A DNA stretch of 64,000 nucleotides from contig JACKHO010000002.1 of NCBI GenBank assembly GCA_020638955.1, forward strand, positions 1-64,000, given 5' to 3'. Made by a program: the position numbers and the translations under genes. Every line of letters starts with the position of its first letter. Positions within the stretch are counted from its first letter, which is position 1. Shown here piece by piece: positions 1-9,086 of this stretch. Origin of the DNA: Planctomycetaceae bacterium. Its GTDB lineage: Bacteria; Planctomycetota; Planctomycetia; Planctomycetales; Planctomycetaceae. The notes under the pieces were generated by a model. That model was not told the origin of the DNA, ran no database searches, and was given only the letters and a program-made list of their open reading frames with translations.

Positions 1-668
1 ATGTGGTTCTCGAACACCTGAGCATTCGCCCAGGGTGCTGAAGGATCGCTCGTCGCGAGGAACTGCAGAATGTCGTCGGTCACGTCGTTGGCCAGCCGTG
101 TTCCTGTTTCGTACAGGCACATGACAATGCCGGAAACACGTAAGCCTCGATTCAGCCGCCTGTTGACCAGAGCAGTTGTTTCGAACAGCTTTGACAATCC
201 TTGCAGTGCGAAGAAGTGAGGCTGCAATGGAATGAACACTTCGTTGGCCGCCGAAAGGGCGTTAACCGTCAAAACGCCGAGGGACGGTGGACAATCCATG
301 ATGATGTAGTCAAACCGCTGGGAAGCTTTGGCTTCCATGAGGGCGTGCTTCAGAATGAACTCCCGCTGGTTCACATCGACCAGTTCCACTTCGGCAGCAG
401 CAAGATCGAGGTCAGAAGGAGCGAGCCAGAGACGTTCCAACACAAGTTGCGTGACTTCATTGAAGTTCTTCTCGCCCGTGAAGACCTGGTAAATCGACTG
501 CATGCCTCCAGCGACATCGACGCCCACATGAATGGAGGCATGGGCCTGAGGGTCGAGGTCAATGAGGCAAACGCGGCGGCCAGCCTGGGCCAGTCCGGCG
601 GCAAGATTCACGCTGGTGGTCGTTTTGCCAACGCCACCTTTCTGATTCATCACAGCAATTGTTCGCAT
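1..668 (-). CDS. parA: ParA/Soj-family chromosome partitioning ATPase (C-terminus outside window)
   Basis: The protein starts MRTIAVMNQKGGVGKTT, giving the deviant Walker A box (signature Lys10, catalytic Lys15, Thr16-Thr17). The DLDPQAH Walker A' strand and the DCPPSLG Walker B-type strand follow, as in ParA/Soj/MinD ATPases. The family dimerises on DNA with ATP and, with ParB, segregates replication origins. The ATG at 666-668 is chosen because an in-frame stop lies 24 bases upstream and an AGG-type ribosome site precedes it. About 222 residues are visible; the frame runs off the window start at VFENH, just before the family's C-terminal IPRN region, so only about 30-40 residues should be missing. 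A parB gene would be expected beyond the edge but cannot be seen. A plasmid-type ParA is possible, but the length fits the chromosomal Soj group. Confidence 0.93.
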   Translation of the reverse strand, partial: MRTIAVMNQKGGVGKTTTSVNLAAGLAQAGRRVCLIDLDPQAHASIHVGVDVAGGMQSIYQVFTGEKNFNEVTQLVLERLWLAPSDLDLAAAEVELVDVNQREFILKHALMEAKASQRFDYIIMDCPPSLGVLTVNALSAANEVFIPLQPHFFALQGLSKLFETTALVNRRLNRGLRVSGIVMCLYETGTRLANDVTDDILQFLATSDPSAPWANAQVFENH

Positions 669-989
669 CCTTGCGATTCCTGCTTCGGTTTAATCCGTCT
701 CGTTGCCGCTCACTGTGTGTGAGAGCTCTGTACGCTCATCGGCGCAGCAGACATCTCCCCTCCACTCCGGGAGTATAAGACGCACCGCCAAATCGCCGGA
801 AGATGACTTTCGCCGCTCAGATTCGGTCCACTCCCACGCAACCGGTTGATCAACCCCACGAGAAAAACCGCTGCAAATTCCAGGGAATCTGGAATAAAAT
901 CTCTTACAACCGTCTCTGATTCCCGTCGAAACAAAGCGATTCTTGCCGCCTGATTAATTCCCGAGGTCCCCTTGGTCAGGAGTATGGAC
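669..989. other. Divergent intergenic region between parA and the TPR-like gene
   Basis: This 321-base gap holds the divergent promoters of parA (minus) and the gene at 990 (plus). No convincing ORF is present. The one clear structure is a dyad at 877-895 (ATTCCAG, 5-base spacer, CTGGAAT, perfect 7-base arms), followed by an A/T-rich stretch. No confident -35/-10 pair was recognised. Confidence 0.5.
877..895. promoter_or_regulatory. Perfect dyad, operator-like
   Basis: ATTCCAG and CTGGAAT are exact inverted copies separated by GGAAT. It lies about 95 bases upstream of the TPR-like gene and 210 upstream of parA. It could be a regulator site or chance; a related TTCCA/TGGAA dyad lies at 60424-60438. 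Confidence 0.3.
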
Positions 990-1964
990 ATGTGTCGACT
1001 GTCGAACGTAACCATTGCTGCAATTGCGTTTTGTGTGATATCTGGAGCAACACCCACACTCAGGGCCTGCATCAATACCAATGCGACAAATCTCAAAGGG
1101 GAAACCGTCACTGCCGAGGGCGGGCACCACAGTTACATCGAACAATTGCGGAGCGCGCAGCCTGTAAATCGCACTTGGTGGGCTGGCGCTGAAATGGAAG
1201 CCGCAAAAAAAGTTGCGGAAGACCCGACCATCGAAAACCGCGTCGACCATGCCGCCTGTCTGATTTATCTGGGCGAGTACGACCGGGCCATCGAAATGCT
1301 GAACGCTGTCGAGGAAGAGGCTCCGGGCAACTACATGGTCGCCACCAATTTGGGGACTGCCCATGAACTCAAGGGTGACAACGAACAGGCCCTGCAGTGG
1401 ATTGAGGCCGGATTGGAACGAAACCCCGAGAGCCATAACGGATCGGAATGGATTCACGCGGCGATTCTGCGCGCCAAGTTGCGAGATGCCGACAGCAACG
1501 AATCGGTGCTGGGAATCTCGTTTGGCGGCGATCCGGAACCCGTGGCTCCCTCGACTGAGTCGTTTGCAACAATTGGAGCGGGCGGTTTGGAAGAACTGGA
1601 GTATCACATCCAGACACAACTTCACGAACGACTTCAGTTTGTCACCGCCCCAGATCCCATTGTCGGTGAACTGCTGTTCGACATGGCGAGTGCCATTGCA
1701 CTAAGCGAGTCGCTCGAAGAATCCATTCCGATTTACGAAATGGCGGCAGAGTACGGCTATCCCAATTCTGAACTTCTCTCCGCCCGCAAGAAGCATTTGT
1801 TGGGGGTCATCGCCACGAACCCTCAATCGGGAAATCGTATGGGAGATGTTTCAGTCGCTGCGGTCGGAAAGATTCTTGTCGTAATTGGTGTCGTCTTCCT
1901 GTTAGCCTTGGCCGCCATTGTTTGGGGGCTGTACTGGTTGCTGAATCGGCGACGTCAAGCGTAA
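990..1964 (+). CDS. Secreted TPR-like protein with C-terminal membrane anchor
   Basis: The function is not known. The start is placed at the ATG at 990 because AGGAG at 978-982 lies 7 bases upstream; the ATG at 984 would be too close to it. The N-terminus (MCRLSNVTIAAIAFCVISG...) is a signal peptide. The middle has helical repeats resembling tetratricopeptide motifs (YLGEYDRAIEMLNAVEEEAP, NLGTAHELKGDNEQALQWIE), which usually bind other proteins. A strong hydrophobic helix near the C-terminus (ILVVIGVVFLLALAAIVWGL) is followed by RRRQA, so the repeats should face the periplasm on a single anchor with an Arg-rich cytoplasmic tail. It is convergent with the yyaL-type gene, 12 bases away, and divergent from parA. 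Confidence 0.8.
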   Translation: MCRLSNVTIAAIAFCVISGATPTLRACINTNATNLKGETVTAEGGHHSYIEQLRSAQPVNRTWWAGAEMEAAKKVAEDPTIENRVDHAACLIYLGEYDRAIEMLNAVEEEAPGNYMVATNLGTAHELKGDNEQALQWIEAGLERNPESHNGSEWIHAAILRAKLRDADSNESVLGISFGGDPEPVAPSTESFATIGAGGLEELEYHIQTQLHERLQFVTAPDPIVGELLFDMASAIALSESLEESIPIYEMAAEYGYPNSELLSARKKHLLGVIATNPQSGNRMGDVSVAAVGKILVVIGVVFLLALAAIVWGLYWLLNRRRQA

Positions 1965-1976
1965 CTGCCTCTCGAC

Positions 1977-4034
<2,058 letters not shown>

Positions 4035-4122
4035 GAAGGACCAGCGTGCTGAATGTTGGGGACGTTCAGCGGGTCATCATCGTGGCATGGCGTCGCGAAT
4101 GCTACCCTCGAACCTCATTCTG

Positions 4123-4131
4123 GGTACAACG
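4123..4131. repeat. Target-site duplication, left copy (9 bp)
   Basis: GGTACAACG is found directly outside the left end of the insertion sequence and again at 5636-5644 outside the right end. Exact 9-base direct repeats at both ends are the footprint of transposition into this site. Confidence 0.9.
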
Positions 4132-4159
4132 GGGTGCATCCGATAAATGGTGGCGGATT
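4132..4159. repeat. Left terminal inverted repeat of the IS
   Basis: It begins GGGTGCATCCGATAAATGG and continues to 4159. Against the inverted right end it differs at four of 28 positions (7, 14, 15 and 26). Confidence 0.88.
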
Positions 4160-4237
4160 GTGATTTGGGGGTGTAGAGTGGTGTTGTTAAACAGTTTTTG
4201 TTGAGTCAGGACGTCTCGGAGCCTCAAGGAGGGTGTG

Positions 4238-5608
4238 ATGGACGTTCGGATTGTTGTGGAGGTGGATGGTCGAAAAGTCTCCGAAATCATCGAGTCGGTC
4301 GAAACGCTCGATGCGATGGCCCTCGAACTCCGGGTCGAGGAATTGAAAAAACGGGCCGGGCGGGCGGTGTTGGATTCGGGGTTCACGCAACTGGGGGAGT
4401 CCTTGGGCCGGCCGCACTGTTGCGGTCGGCCGATGCGAAACCGGGGGCGTCGCGTACGAACGGTGATGAGTCACTCGGGTGAAGTGACCTATGAACGGAC
4501 GCGGTATCGCTGCCGGGAATGTCAGTGCTGGCAAACGCCAGCAGATGCCGTGGTCTGTTGTGGATCACATCGCATGACGCGATTGCTCGGACGCAACGCC
4601 AGTCAACTGGCGAGCATCGAACCCTTCGCCCAACTCGAACAACTCATGGCCGATCAACATGGAGTGTACCTTGGCCATGACACGTTGTGGCACCTGGCCG
4701 TCGACGTGGGCGGAGCGTTGGAGAAGCTGCGGCTGGCGGAAGTCGAGCTGCGTCAGTTGCATCCCTGGACGGCGAAAAATGCACCACGACTGCCGATAAG
4801 TCCACAACGAATTTACATTAGCTGCGATGGCATTCTCTACGGCACAAATGAGACGGAATCCAATGCGCAGCAACCAGAAGTCAACCAGCAAAAATGGCGA
4901 CAAATGCGTCCGCCGCAGGCGGTTTGTGGCTGCGCACGACTTCGTCGAGCTCCGCGTCAGCGGTGCGAGACCAGCCGGTCCAGGGCCGTGCCCTGGTGGC
5001 ACAAACAAATGACTTGGGGCCAGGAGGACGATTATCTTTCGTTCGGGATGTCGCTGTACGCCCTCGCTTGTCGCTGCGGATACCATCAGGCACAGGAGAA
5101 GATTTTCCTCAGTGATGGAGCCGACTGGTGCTGGTCAATTCAGCAGGAACACTTCTGCGAAGCCTCCGGCGTGCTCGACTGGTATCACGCCAGCCAGCAT
5201 GTATGGGAATGTGCTAAGGCTCTGTTTGGTGATGATTCGACAGCAGTTCAGGAGTGGGCTCAACAGCATCTCAGCGCGTTGTACGATGCAGGCGGCAGCG
5301 GTTTGCTGCAACTGCTGGAACAATGTCGATCCAGTCCCGATGATTCACTCCCGCAGGCCGCCCAGAAGCTGAGCAACTACATCCGCAGCCGCTTGGCGGA
5401 AACAGATTACCCGCGTTACCGCTCTCGCGGTTGGACCATTGGGAGCGGCATGGTGGAGTCCTCGGCGAAACAACTCGTCGGTCTGCGACTCAAAGGCCCC
5501 GGCATGCACTGGAGCCGCGCCGGCGCCACCGCGTTGACCGCCCTCCGCTGCGCCCACCTCAACGGCCACTGGCACCAAACCTCGCAAAACCTCACCCTCA
5601 CCGGATAA
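4238..5608 (+). CDS. ISKra4-family transposase
   Basis: The roughly 456-residue protein has the ISKra4 transposase pattern. An N-terminal zinc-finger-like region has CCGRPM and CREC cysteines. Acidic catalytic blocks follow: SCDGILYGTNE, then LSDGADWCW, then DWYHASQHVWECA. Near the C-terminus are GWTIGSGMVES and the terminal LKGPGMHWS block. The ATG at 4238 is chosen because AAGGAGG ends five bases before it. An oddity is the segment from about residue 225 to 260: it is rich in Arg, Pro and Cys, about 20 residues longer than the short loop I expect in this family, and contains two perfect hairpins at DNA level. The frame stays open, so the enzyme may be intact, or its fold may be disturbed. 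The stop lies inside the right terminal repeat and overlaps the SUKH gene by 11 bases. Confidence 0.9.
   Translation: MDVRIVVEVDGRKVSEIIESVETLDAMALELRVEELKKRAGRAVLDSGFTQLGESLGRPHCCGRPMRNRGRRVRTVMSHSGEVTYERTRYRCRECQCWQTPADAVVCCGSHRMTRLLGRNASQLASIEPFAQLEQLMADQHGVYLGHDTLWHLAVDVGGALEKLRLAEVELRQLHPWTAKNAPRLPISPQRIYISCDGILYGTNETESNAQQPEVNQQKWRQMRPPQAVCGCARLRRAPRQRCETSRSRAVPWWHKQMTWGQEDDYLSFGMSLYALACRCGYHQAQEKIFLSDGADWCWSIQQEHFCEASGVLDWYHASQHVWECAKALFGDDSTAVQEWAQQHLSALYDAGGSGLLQLLEQCRSSPDDSLPQAAQKLSNYIRSRLAETDYPRYRSRGWTIGSGMVESSAKQLVGLRLKGPGMHWSRAGATALTALRCAHLNGHWHQTSQNLTLTG
4910..4996. repeat. Two perfect hairpins inside the transposase gene
   Basis: CCGCC-GCA-GGCGG lies at 4910-4922 and CCAGGGC-CGT-GCCCTGG at 4980-4996. 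They flank the segment of the transposase that does not fit the family pattern, so the region may be an embedded palindromic element. Confidence 0.5.
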
Positions 5609-6221
5609 AACCGCCACCATCCATCGGACGCACCCGGTACAACGGAAGTAGTCCCAGATCGCACAATTCCCTCACAAGTTTCTCCTTGCGATCGATTATG
5701 TTTTCGGTGACATTGTCGCAATCAACTCCACGCGACAGCATGAACTCAATAATGTCGTAGACTGAATCGGCCAGATAGAGCACGTCCCAAGTTGCGACGA
5801 CAAGGATCGCTTTCCCATCGGCACAGATGTAAAGAAAGCCGCGATTGTCAGGTGTTCCAGCCCAAATCAATGAGTTGGCAGTCGCAACGAGGCAGGGCAA
5901 CTCCCCAAAACGTGAGAGGAACTCGACGTCCCTCCGACACCGGCCAGACTTACGTCCACCTCCGTACTTAGGGCAATCAAACGGGCTTGTATTCGATAGG
6001 ACAAGCAACGACGAAGGTCCCGTCAGGGAAATTCGTTCCGAATCCAAGTCCAGCTGGAGCCCACCGAACCGGGTCAAGAACTCCTCAGCGGCAGAGTGTA
6101 TCGGATAGAAAGACATCCACATTCGCCACTTCAACAGCCAAGGTGTATAGCCTTCGCGTTGTGTCCAGCCCAATTGCTTGATTTGCTGGTCGAACCGGGG
6201 ACCAGTTTTGTCCAAGGTCAT
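5598..6221 (-). CDS. SUKH-type (SUKH-3-like) immunity-family protein with IS-derived tail
   Basis: The protein has the SUKH-3 outline: LGWTQREGYTPW near the start, AAEEFLTRFGGLQLDLDSE, a central LPCLVATANS..LIW strand, and DGKAIL...VYDIIEFML. SUKH proteins are best known as immunity partners of polymorphic toxins, but orphan copies are common and no toxin is adjacent here. The ATG at 6219-6221 fits the conserved start. The last 12 residues (RVRPMDGGGFIR) and the stop come from the insertion sequence. Joining the sequence left of the element across the target duplication restores an end of ...LLPLYPE-stop, so the original protein was about 197 residues. Function may survive because only the extreme C-terminus changed. 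Assignment to SUKH-3 rather than another SUKH group is by eye. Confidence 0.75.
   Translation of the reverse strand: MTLDKTGPRFDQQIKQLGWTQREGYTPWLLKWRMWMSFYPIHSAAEEFLTRFGGLQLDLDSERISLTGPSSLLVLSNTSPFDCPKYGGGRKSGRCRRDVEFLSRFGELPCLVATANSLIWAGTPDNRGFLYICADGKAILVVATWDVLYLADSVYDIIEFMLSRGVDCDNVTENIIDRKEKLVRELCDLGLLPLYRVRPMDGGGFIR
5608..5635. repeat. Right terminal inverted repeat of the IS
   Basis: Read on the minus strand from 5635 it begins GGGTGCGTCCGATGGATGG and matches the left end at 24 of 28 positions. Confidence 0.88.
5636..5644. repeat. Target-site duplication, right copy (9 bp)
   Basis: GGTACAACG, identical to 4123-4131, directly follows the right end of the IS and lies within codons of the SUKH-type gene. 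Confidence 0.9.
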
Positions 6222-6299
6222 TGCTCATCCAATGTTCCCAAGCGGTGTGCAGTCATCATCGCGTCAGTGAGGTGAGATTGCCACGTAGTGTGATGCTGG

Positions 6300-7028
6300 T
6301 CAATCCTTCTTGTGCCGCTGGATGATTTCCACGGCCTCTTCGGGCGAGTCGGTGACGTGGACGAGGTCGAGGTCGCCAGATCCGATGGTCCCTTCTGCAA
6401 TGAGACGGTCTCTGATGAAGTCCCGCAGCGGTTCCCAAAACTCCGATCCCATAGCGATGATGGGGAACGACTCAATTTTCTTCGTCTGCATGAGCGTCGC
6501 GGCTTCAAACACTTCATCGAGCGTTCCCAGCCCGCCGGGCATTACGACGAATGCTTGCGAATACTTGACGAGCATGACCTTCCGGACGAAGAAATGTTCG
6601 AAGTGCACATAGCGGTCGAGGTAGGGATTCGGCTCCTGCTCGACAGGTAAGTGAATATTGCAACCAATACTCAGCCCACCCGCTTCCCGCGCTCCGCGAT
6701 TTGCCGCTTCCATGATTCCCGGACCGCCACCAGTCATGACGGCGTATTCCGCTTCGGCGAGCTTGGCCCCCAGCGCCCGTGCCATTTCGTAGTAGCGATG
6801 CCCTTCCTTGAACCGCGCCGAGCCGAACACCGTGACGCAGGGATCCTGGATATTCAGACCAGAAAACCCATGAACGAACTCCAGGAAAATCCGGCCCGCG
6901 TGAGCCAGCTCCTCGTCCCGATCCCGCCCGCCATGCAGGAATACCTTTTCAACAGAGGCATCAGAGCCTCCCAACCATTTTTGACTACCGTTCGGACTCA
7001 CGATATTCCATCCCAGAAAAAGTAACAT
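6300..7028 (-). CDS. LOG-family (TIGR00730) phosphoribohydrolase-like protein
   Basis: The LOG/lysine-decarboxylase-like Rossmann signature is complete: VFGSARFKEGHRYYEMA near residue 70, GGGPGIMEAANRGA at about 100-113, and PGGLGTLDEVFE at about 164-175. Characterised relatives cleave ribose 5-phosphate from nucleoside monophosphates, for example releasing cytokinin bases, and many bacterial copies act in nucleotide clean-up. It is longer than the shortest LOG proteins because of a roughly 60-residue N-terminal extension. The ATG at 7028 is preferred over a TTG three codons upstream; neither has a strong ribosome site. The protein is cytoplasmic. It shares strand with the SUKH gene downstream (78-base gap) and DinB upstream, but an operon is uncertain. 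Confidence 0.88.
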   Translation of the reverse strand: MLLFLGWNIVSPNGSQKWLGGSDASVEKVFLHGGRDRDEELAHAGRIFLEFVHGFSGLNIQDPCVTVFGSARFKEGHRYYEMARALGAKLAEAEYAVMTGGGPGIMEAANRGAREAGGLSIGCNIHLPVEQEPNPYLDRYVHFEHFFVRKVMLVKYSQAFVVMPGGLGTLDEVFEAATLMQTKKIESFPIIAMGSEFWEPLRDFIRDRLIAEGTIGSGDLDLVHVTDSPEEAVEIIQRHKKD

Positions 7029-7116
7029 CTGCTGCAATCTCAGCCGACGTTACCGCCAGTTGGAGAAATGCGTCAACGGGAATGTGAGATGGCACTGCAT
7101 TAGAAGTGATGCCCGC

Positions 7117-7584
7117 CTAAGTGTCCGCAAGCAGAGTCTTCAGCAGAGCGATTTGTCCGAGATGGTAGTGGCAGTGTTCAATGGGACCGTTCAGGCAGCG
7201 GTAGTAGTTGCCGTATTTGGCATCGATGAAGTCATCCCACAGCTGGCTTTCGGGCATTCGTTCGATTGCGTCGGCCAGTTGCTCGGCATCTGTCCAACTC
7301 TTGTTGAGTAACTGTTCCCAGTCTGCCTGTGAAGAAATCTCGGGATGGTCAAAGCTCAACGATTCCTTCGCATCCAGCGGCCCGCCTTCCAGAACCTGCA
7401 ATGTCGCGCTGACGAAGTAGTTCATGTGATAGACGAGTTCAGCGATGGTGTGAAACGAACCAACACGCCGCGTCGCCTGCGGCCAGGTCACATCAGCCAG
7501 CAGTTCTCTCAAATTGACGGCTGTCCAGTTTCCGCCGAAATGAACATCTCGTAAGTGCTTCGCGATTTGTTGGGGGACTTGCAT
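7117..7584 (-). CDS. DinB-superfamily metal-binding protein
   Basis: The 155-residue four-helix protein has the DinB/YfiT pattern of spaced histidines: FHTIAELVYHMNYF and later EHCHYHLGQIALLK. In the family these bind a divalent metal, and some members are thiol-dependent transferases. The substrate here is unknown. The frame is open for another 48 codons upstream, but that part looks non-native; the ATG at 7584 (MQVPQQIAKHLRDVH) gives the normal DinB N-terminus and length. No signal peptide is visible. Confidence 0.85.
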   Translation of the reverse strand: MQVPQQIAKHLRDVHFGGNWTAVNLRELLADVTWPQATRRVGSFHTIAELVYHMNYFVSATLQVLEGGPLDAKESLSFDHPEISSQADWEQLLNKSWTDAEQLADAIERMPESQLWDDFIDAKYGNYYRCLNGPIEHCHYHLGQIALLKTLLADT

Positions 7585-7740
7585 GATGCTTGAGGGGCAA
7601 TCTGTAAGTGTATTTGCTTGCGGGGTAATTGTAACCACATGGAATACGCCACGCTCATGACTTCGCGTAACATTTGGTCGAGAGGCGGAGTTCCACAGGG
7701 CAGAACGTGCCTGTATTCGTTGGAGCACTTCACTTGATAT

Positions 7741-8328
7741 TCAAGAAATCCAACCTTGCCCTTCGTCGAGTTCTACCCAGGTGCTTCCGTTGAAATGGTA
7801 GACAACACCACTGCTTCCACCTCCGGCCAATGGGCCGCCGTACATTCCAAAGTTGATTCGAACGGTCTTGTCATCCATCCATTCGATAATTCGAACATAG
7901 AATAAGTAGCCGTGCTGCCCTGTTTTTCGATCTTCAACCCCGCGAAGACGATTCGGTCCGTCGAATTCCCCAAAACGTGGAAGTCTTGCCTCCGAAACAG
8001 GCTTTACCTTGTACCAGGGATTTCGAAACCGATTCACAAAGGCTGCGGGCGGTTCAGTCCAATTGGTTTCACAAGCGTCCCAATCGGACGTTATCCCAAG
8101 AGCGACAAAGCACACACCTCTCTTCCTTGTGGCGCCTGGCATTTGTTTTTTCAAAACATGTTCGAAGAGAGACAACTGTAAGGCCGCCCGGTCAGCACTT
8201 TGCGGTGGAACGTAATCGACCACAAACTGGTCGGGAGGCGGTTCTGAGTACGGTCCTCTCAAGGAGACAATGGAAAGAGACATCGCTCCGATCGCGAACA
8301 GGAGGGCCAGCACTTTCGAAGTAGTCAT
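7741..8328 (-). CDS. Hypothetical membrane-anchored protein
   Basis: The family is not recognised. The ATG at 8328 starts MTTSKVLALLFAIGAMSLSIVSL, a signal peptide or anchor, and is preferred to the upstream start at 8367 because the preceding 13 residues are polar and unlike a leader. The mature part is about 170 residues, with the well-ordered segment YLFYVRIIEWMDDKTVR and a C-terminal glycine-rich loop (YGGPLAGGGSSG) followed by VVYHFNGSTWVELDEGQGW, suggesting a small beta-rich extracytoplasmic domain. There are two cysteines. The neighbours (DinB downstream, broken lipoprotein upstream) give no functional hint. Confidence 0.7.
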   Translation of the reverse strand: MTTSKVLALLFAIGAMSLSIVSLRGPYSEPPPDQFVVDYVPPQSADRAALQLSLFEHVLKKQMPGATRKRGVCFVALGITSDWDACETNWTEPPAAFVNRFRNPWYKVKPVSEARLPRFGEFDGPNRLRGVEDRKTGQHGYLFYVRIIEWMDDKTVRINFGMYGGPLAGGGSSGVVYHFNGSTWVELDEGQGWIS

Positions 8329-8489
8329 GACAAGCCTGGAACTGTGATGCGAATTACAACCAATCACTTCACATTGTCATCAAGCAGACAGCGTGGGGCA
8401 AGTTTTTTACGCCTGTGAGCCAAATTCTACGTTCACATCGAAAAGCCGCATGAGCATGAATAGACATGCAAAAGATTTCGTTGGCTGGG

Positions 8490-8943
8490 CTATTCGCCTC
8501 TTTTCGGTACTTCCTTCACGAGCGATGCCTCTTCCAGCCACTTCCAGAATTCACGAGGAGGCGCCACACCGTTTGCGATAATTGTGTCCTCAGTCCACGA
8601 TCCCATAAACTTCTCTCTCTCCCGTTTCTGATCTGCGAGAGTTCTCTCCAACTCTTTGAGATCGACAGACCCTATGGGGGCGTAGTACACAACGGCATTC
8701 CGTCCAATTGCGTACACATGCTCGTCGTTATGGCCCAAGGTATCTCGTCCCAGGGTAATTCTTCCCGCTAAATGTCTCCACGGACAGATATGGAAACAAA
8801 TCATTTGGAACGACGGGTACCATGAGAAACGGCGTTTCGTCTGCTTCCCCAAGCTGATTTGGTTCGGCGATATCAACATCGCCACCGGGGTTGCCGCAGC
8901 CAATGAACATCAGCAGAAGCAGGCAACCACACCACTTATTCAT
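8490..8943 (-). pseudogene. Lipoprotein gene split by a single-base frameshift
   Basis: The ATG at 8943 starts MNKWCGCLLLLMFIGCGNPG, a signal peptide ending in a lipobox (FIGC). The frame continues to SVETFSG and then hits a stop at 8728. The -1 neighbour frame continues with a sensible sequence (GRITLGRDTLGHNDEHV ... EFWKWLEEASLVKEVPKRGE) to 8490. Removing one A from the GGGAAGAA run at about 8757-8764 rejoins the two parts into a protein of about 150 residues. It is either a real recent pseudogene or a base error. The family is not recognised; the acidic, charged second half has a coiled-coil-like LKELERTLADQKREREKF. Confidence 0.65.
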
Positions 8944-8965
8944 GCGTCCACTCCAAGGAGTGCTC

Positions 8966-9044
8966 GTAGGCCGGATCGACCAACGGGAGCTCCGGCATTC
9001 TCTCACAGGGCTTGCCGGGGCTCACTTCGCTCGGCCCGGCCTAC
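8966..9044. repeat. 79-bp palindromic intergenic repeat
   Basis: GTAGGCCGG at 8966-8974 is exactly inverted by CCGGCCTAC at 9036-9044, with further G/C-rich self-complementary blocks inside. It abuts the hairpin at 9052-9076 and lies between mqnC and the broken lipoprotein gene. It resembles dispersed REP-like elements seen in many bacterial genomes. Confidence 0.6.
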
Positions 9045-9051
9045 GTCTTCT

Positions 9052-9076
9052 GGTGGCACCGACATTCCTGTCGGTG
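9052..9076. repeat. Small hairpin repeat, copy 1
   Basis: GGTGG is followed by CACCGACA-TTCC-TGTCGGTG, a perfect 8-base stem with a 4-base loop at 9057-9076. It lies 11 bases past the mqnC stop. The same element, with one base pair exchanged in the stem, recurs inverted at 33406-33430. Confidence 0.7.
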
Positions 9077-9086
9077 TTCTGCGTTT

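Larger units (their letters stand above)
4132..5635 (+). mobile_element. Complete ISKra4-type insertion sequence, 1504 bp
   Basis: The element is bounded by imperfect inverted repeats (4132-4159 and 5608-5635, 24 of 28 positions matching, both starting GGGTGC) and by a perfect 9-base direct duplication GGTACAACG. It carries one transposase gene. Ends beginning GGG and a roughly 1.5-kb length fit the ISKra4 family. The insertion lies in the final codons of the SUKH-type gene on its right; the interrupted piece of that gene is still visible left of the element. The perfect duplication suggests a fairly recent insertion. Confidence 0.9.
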
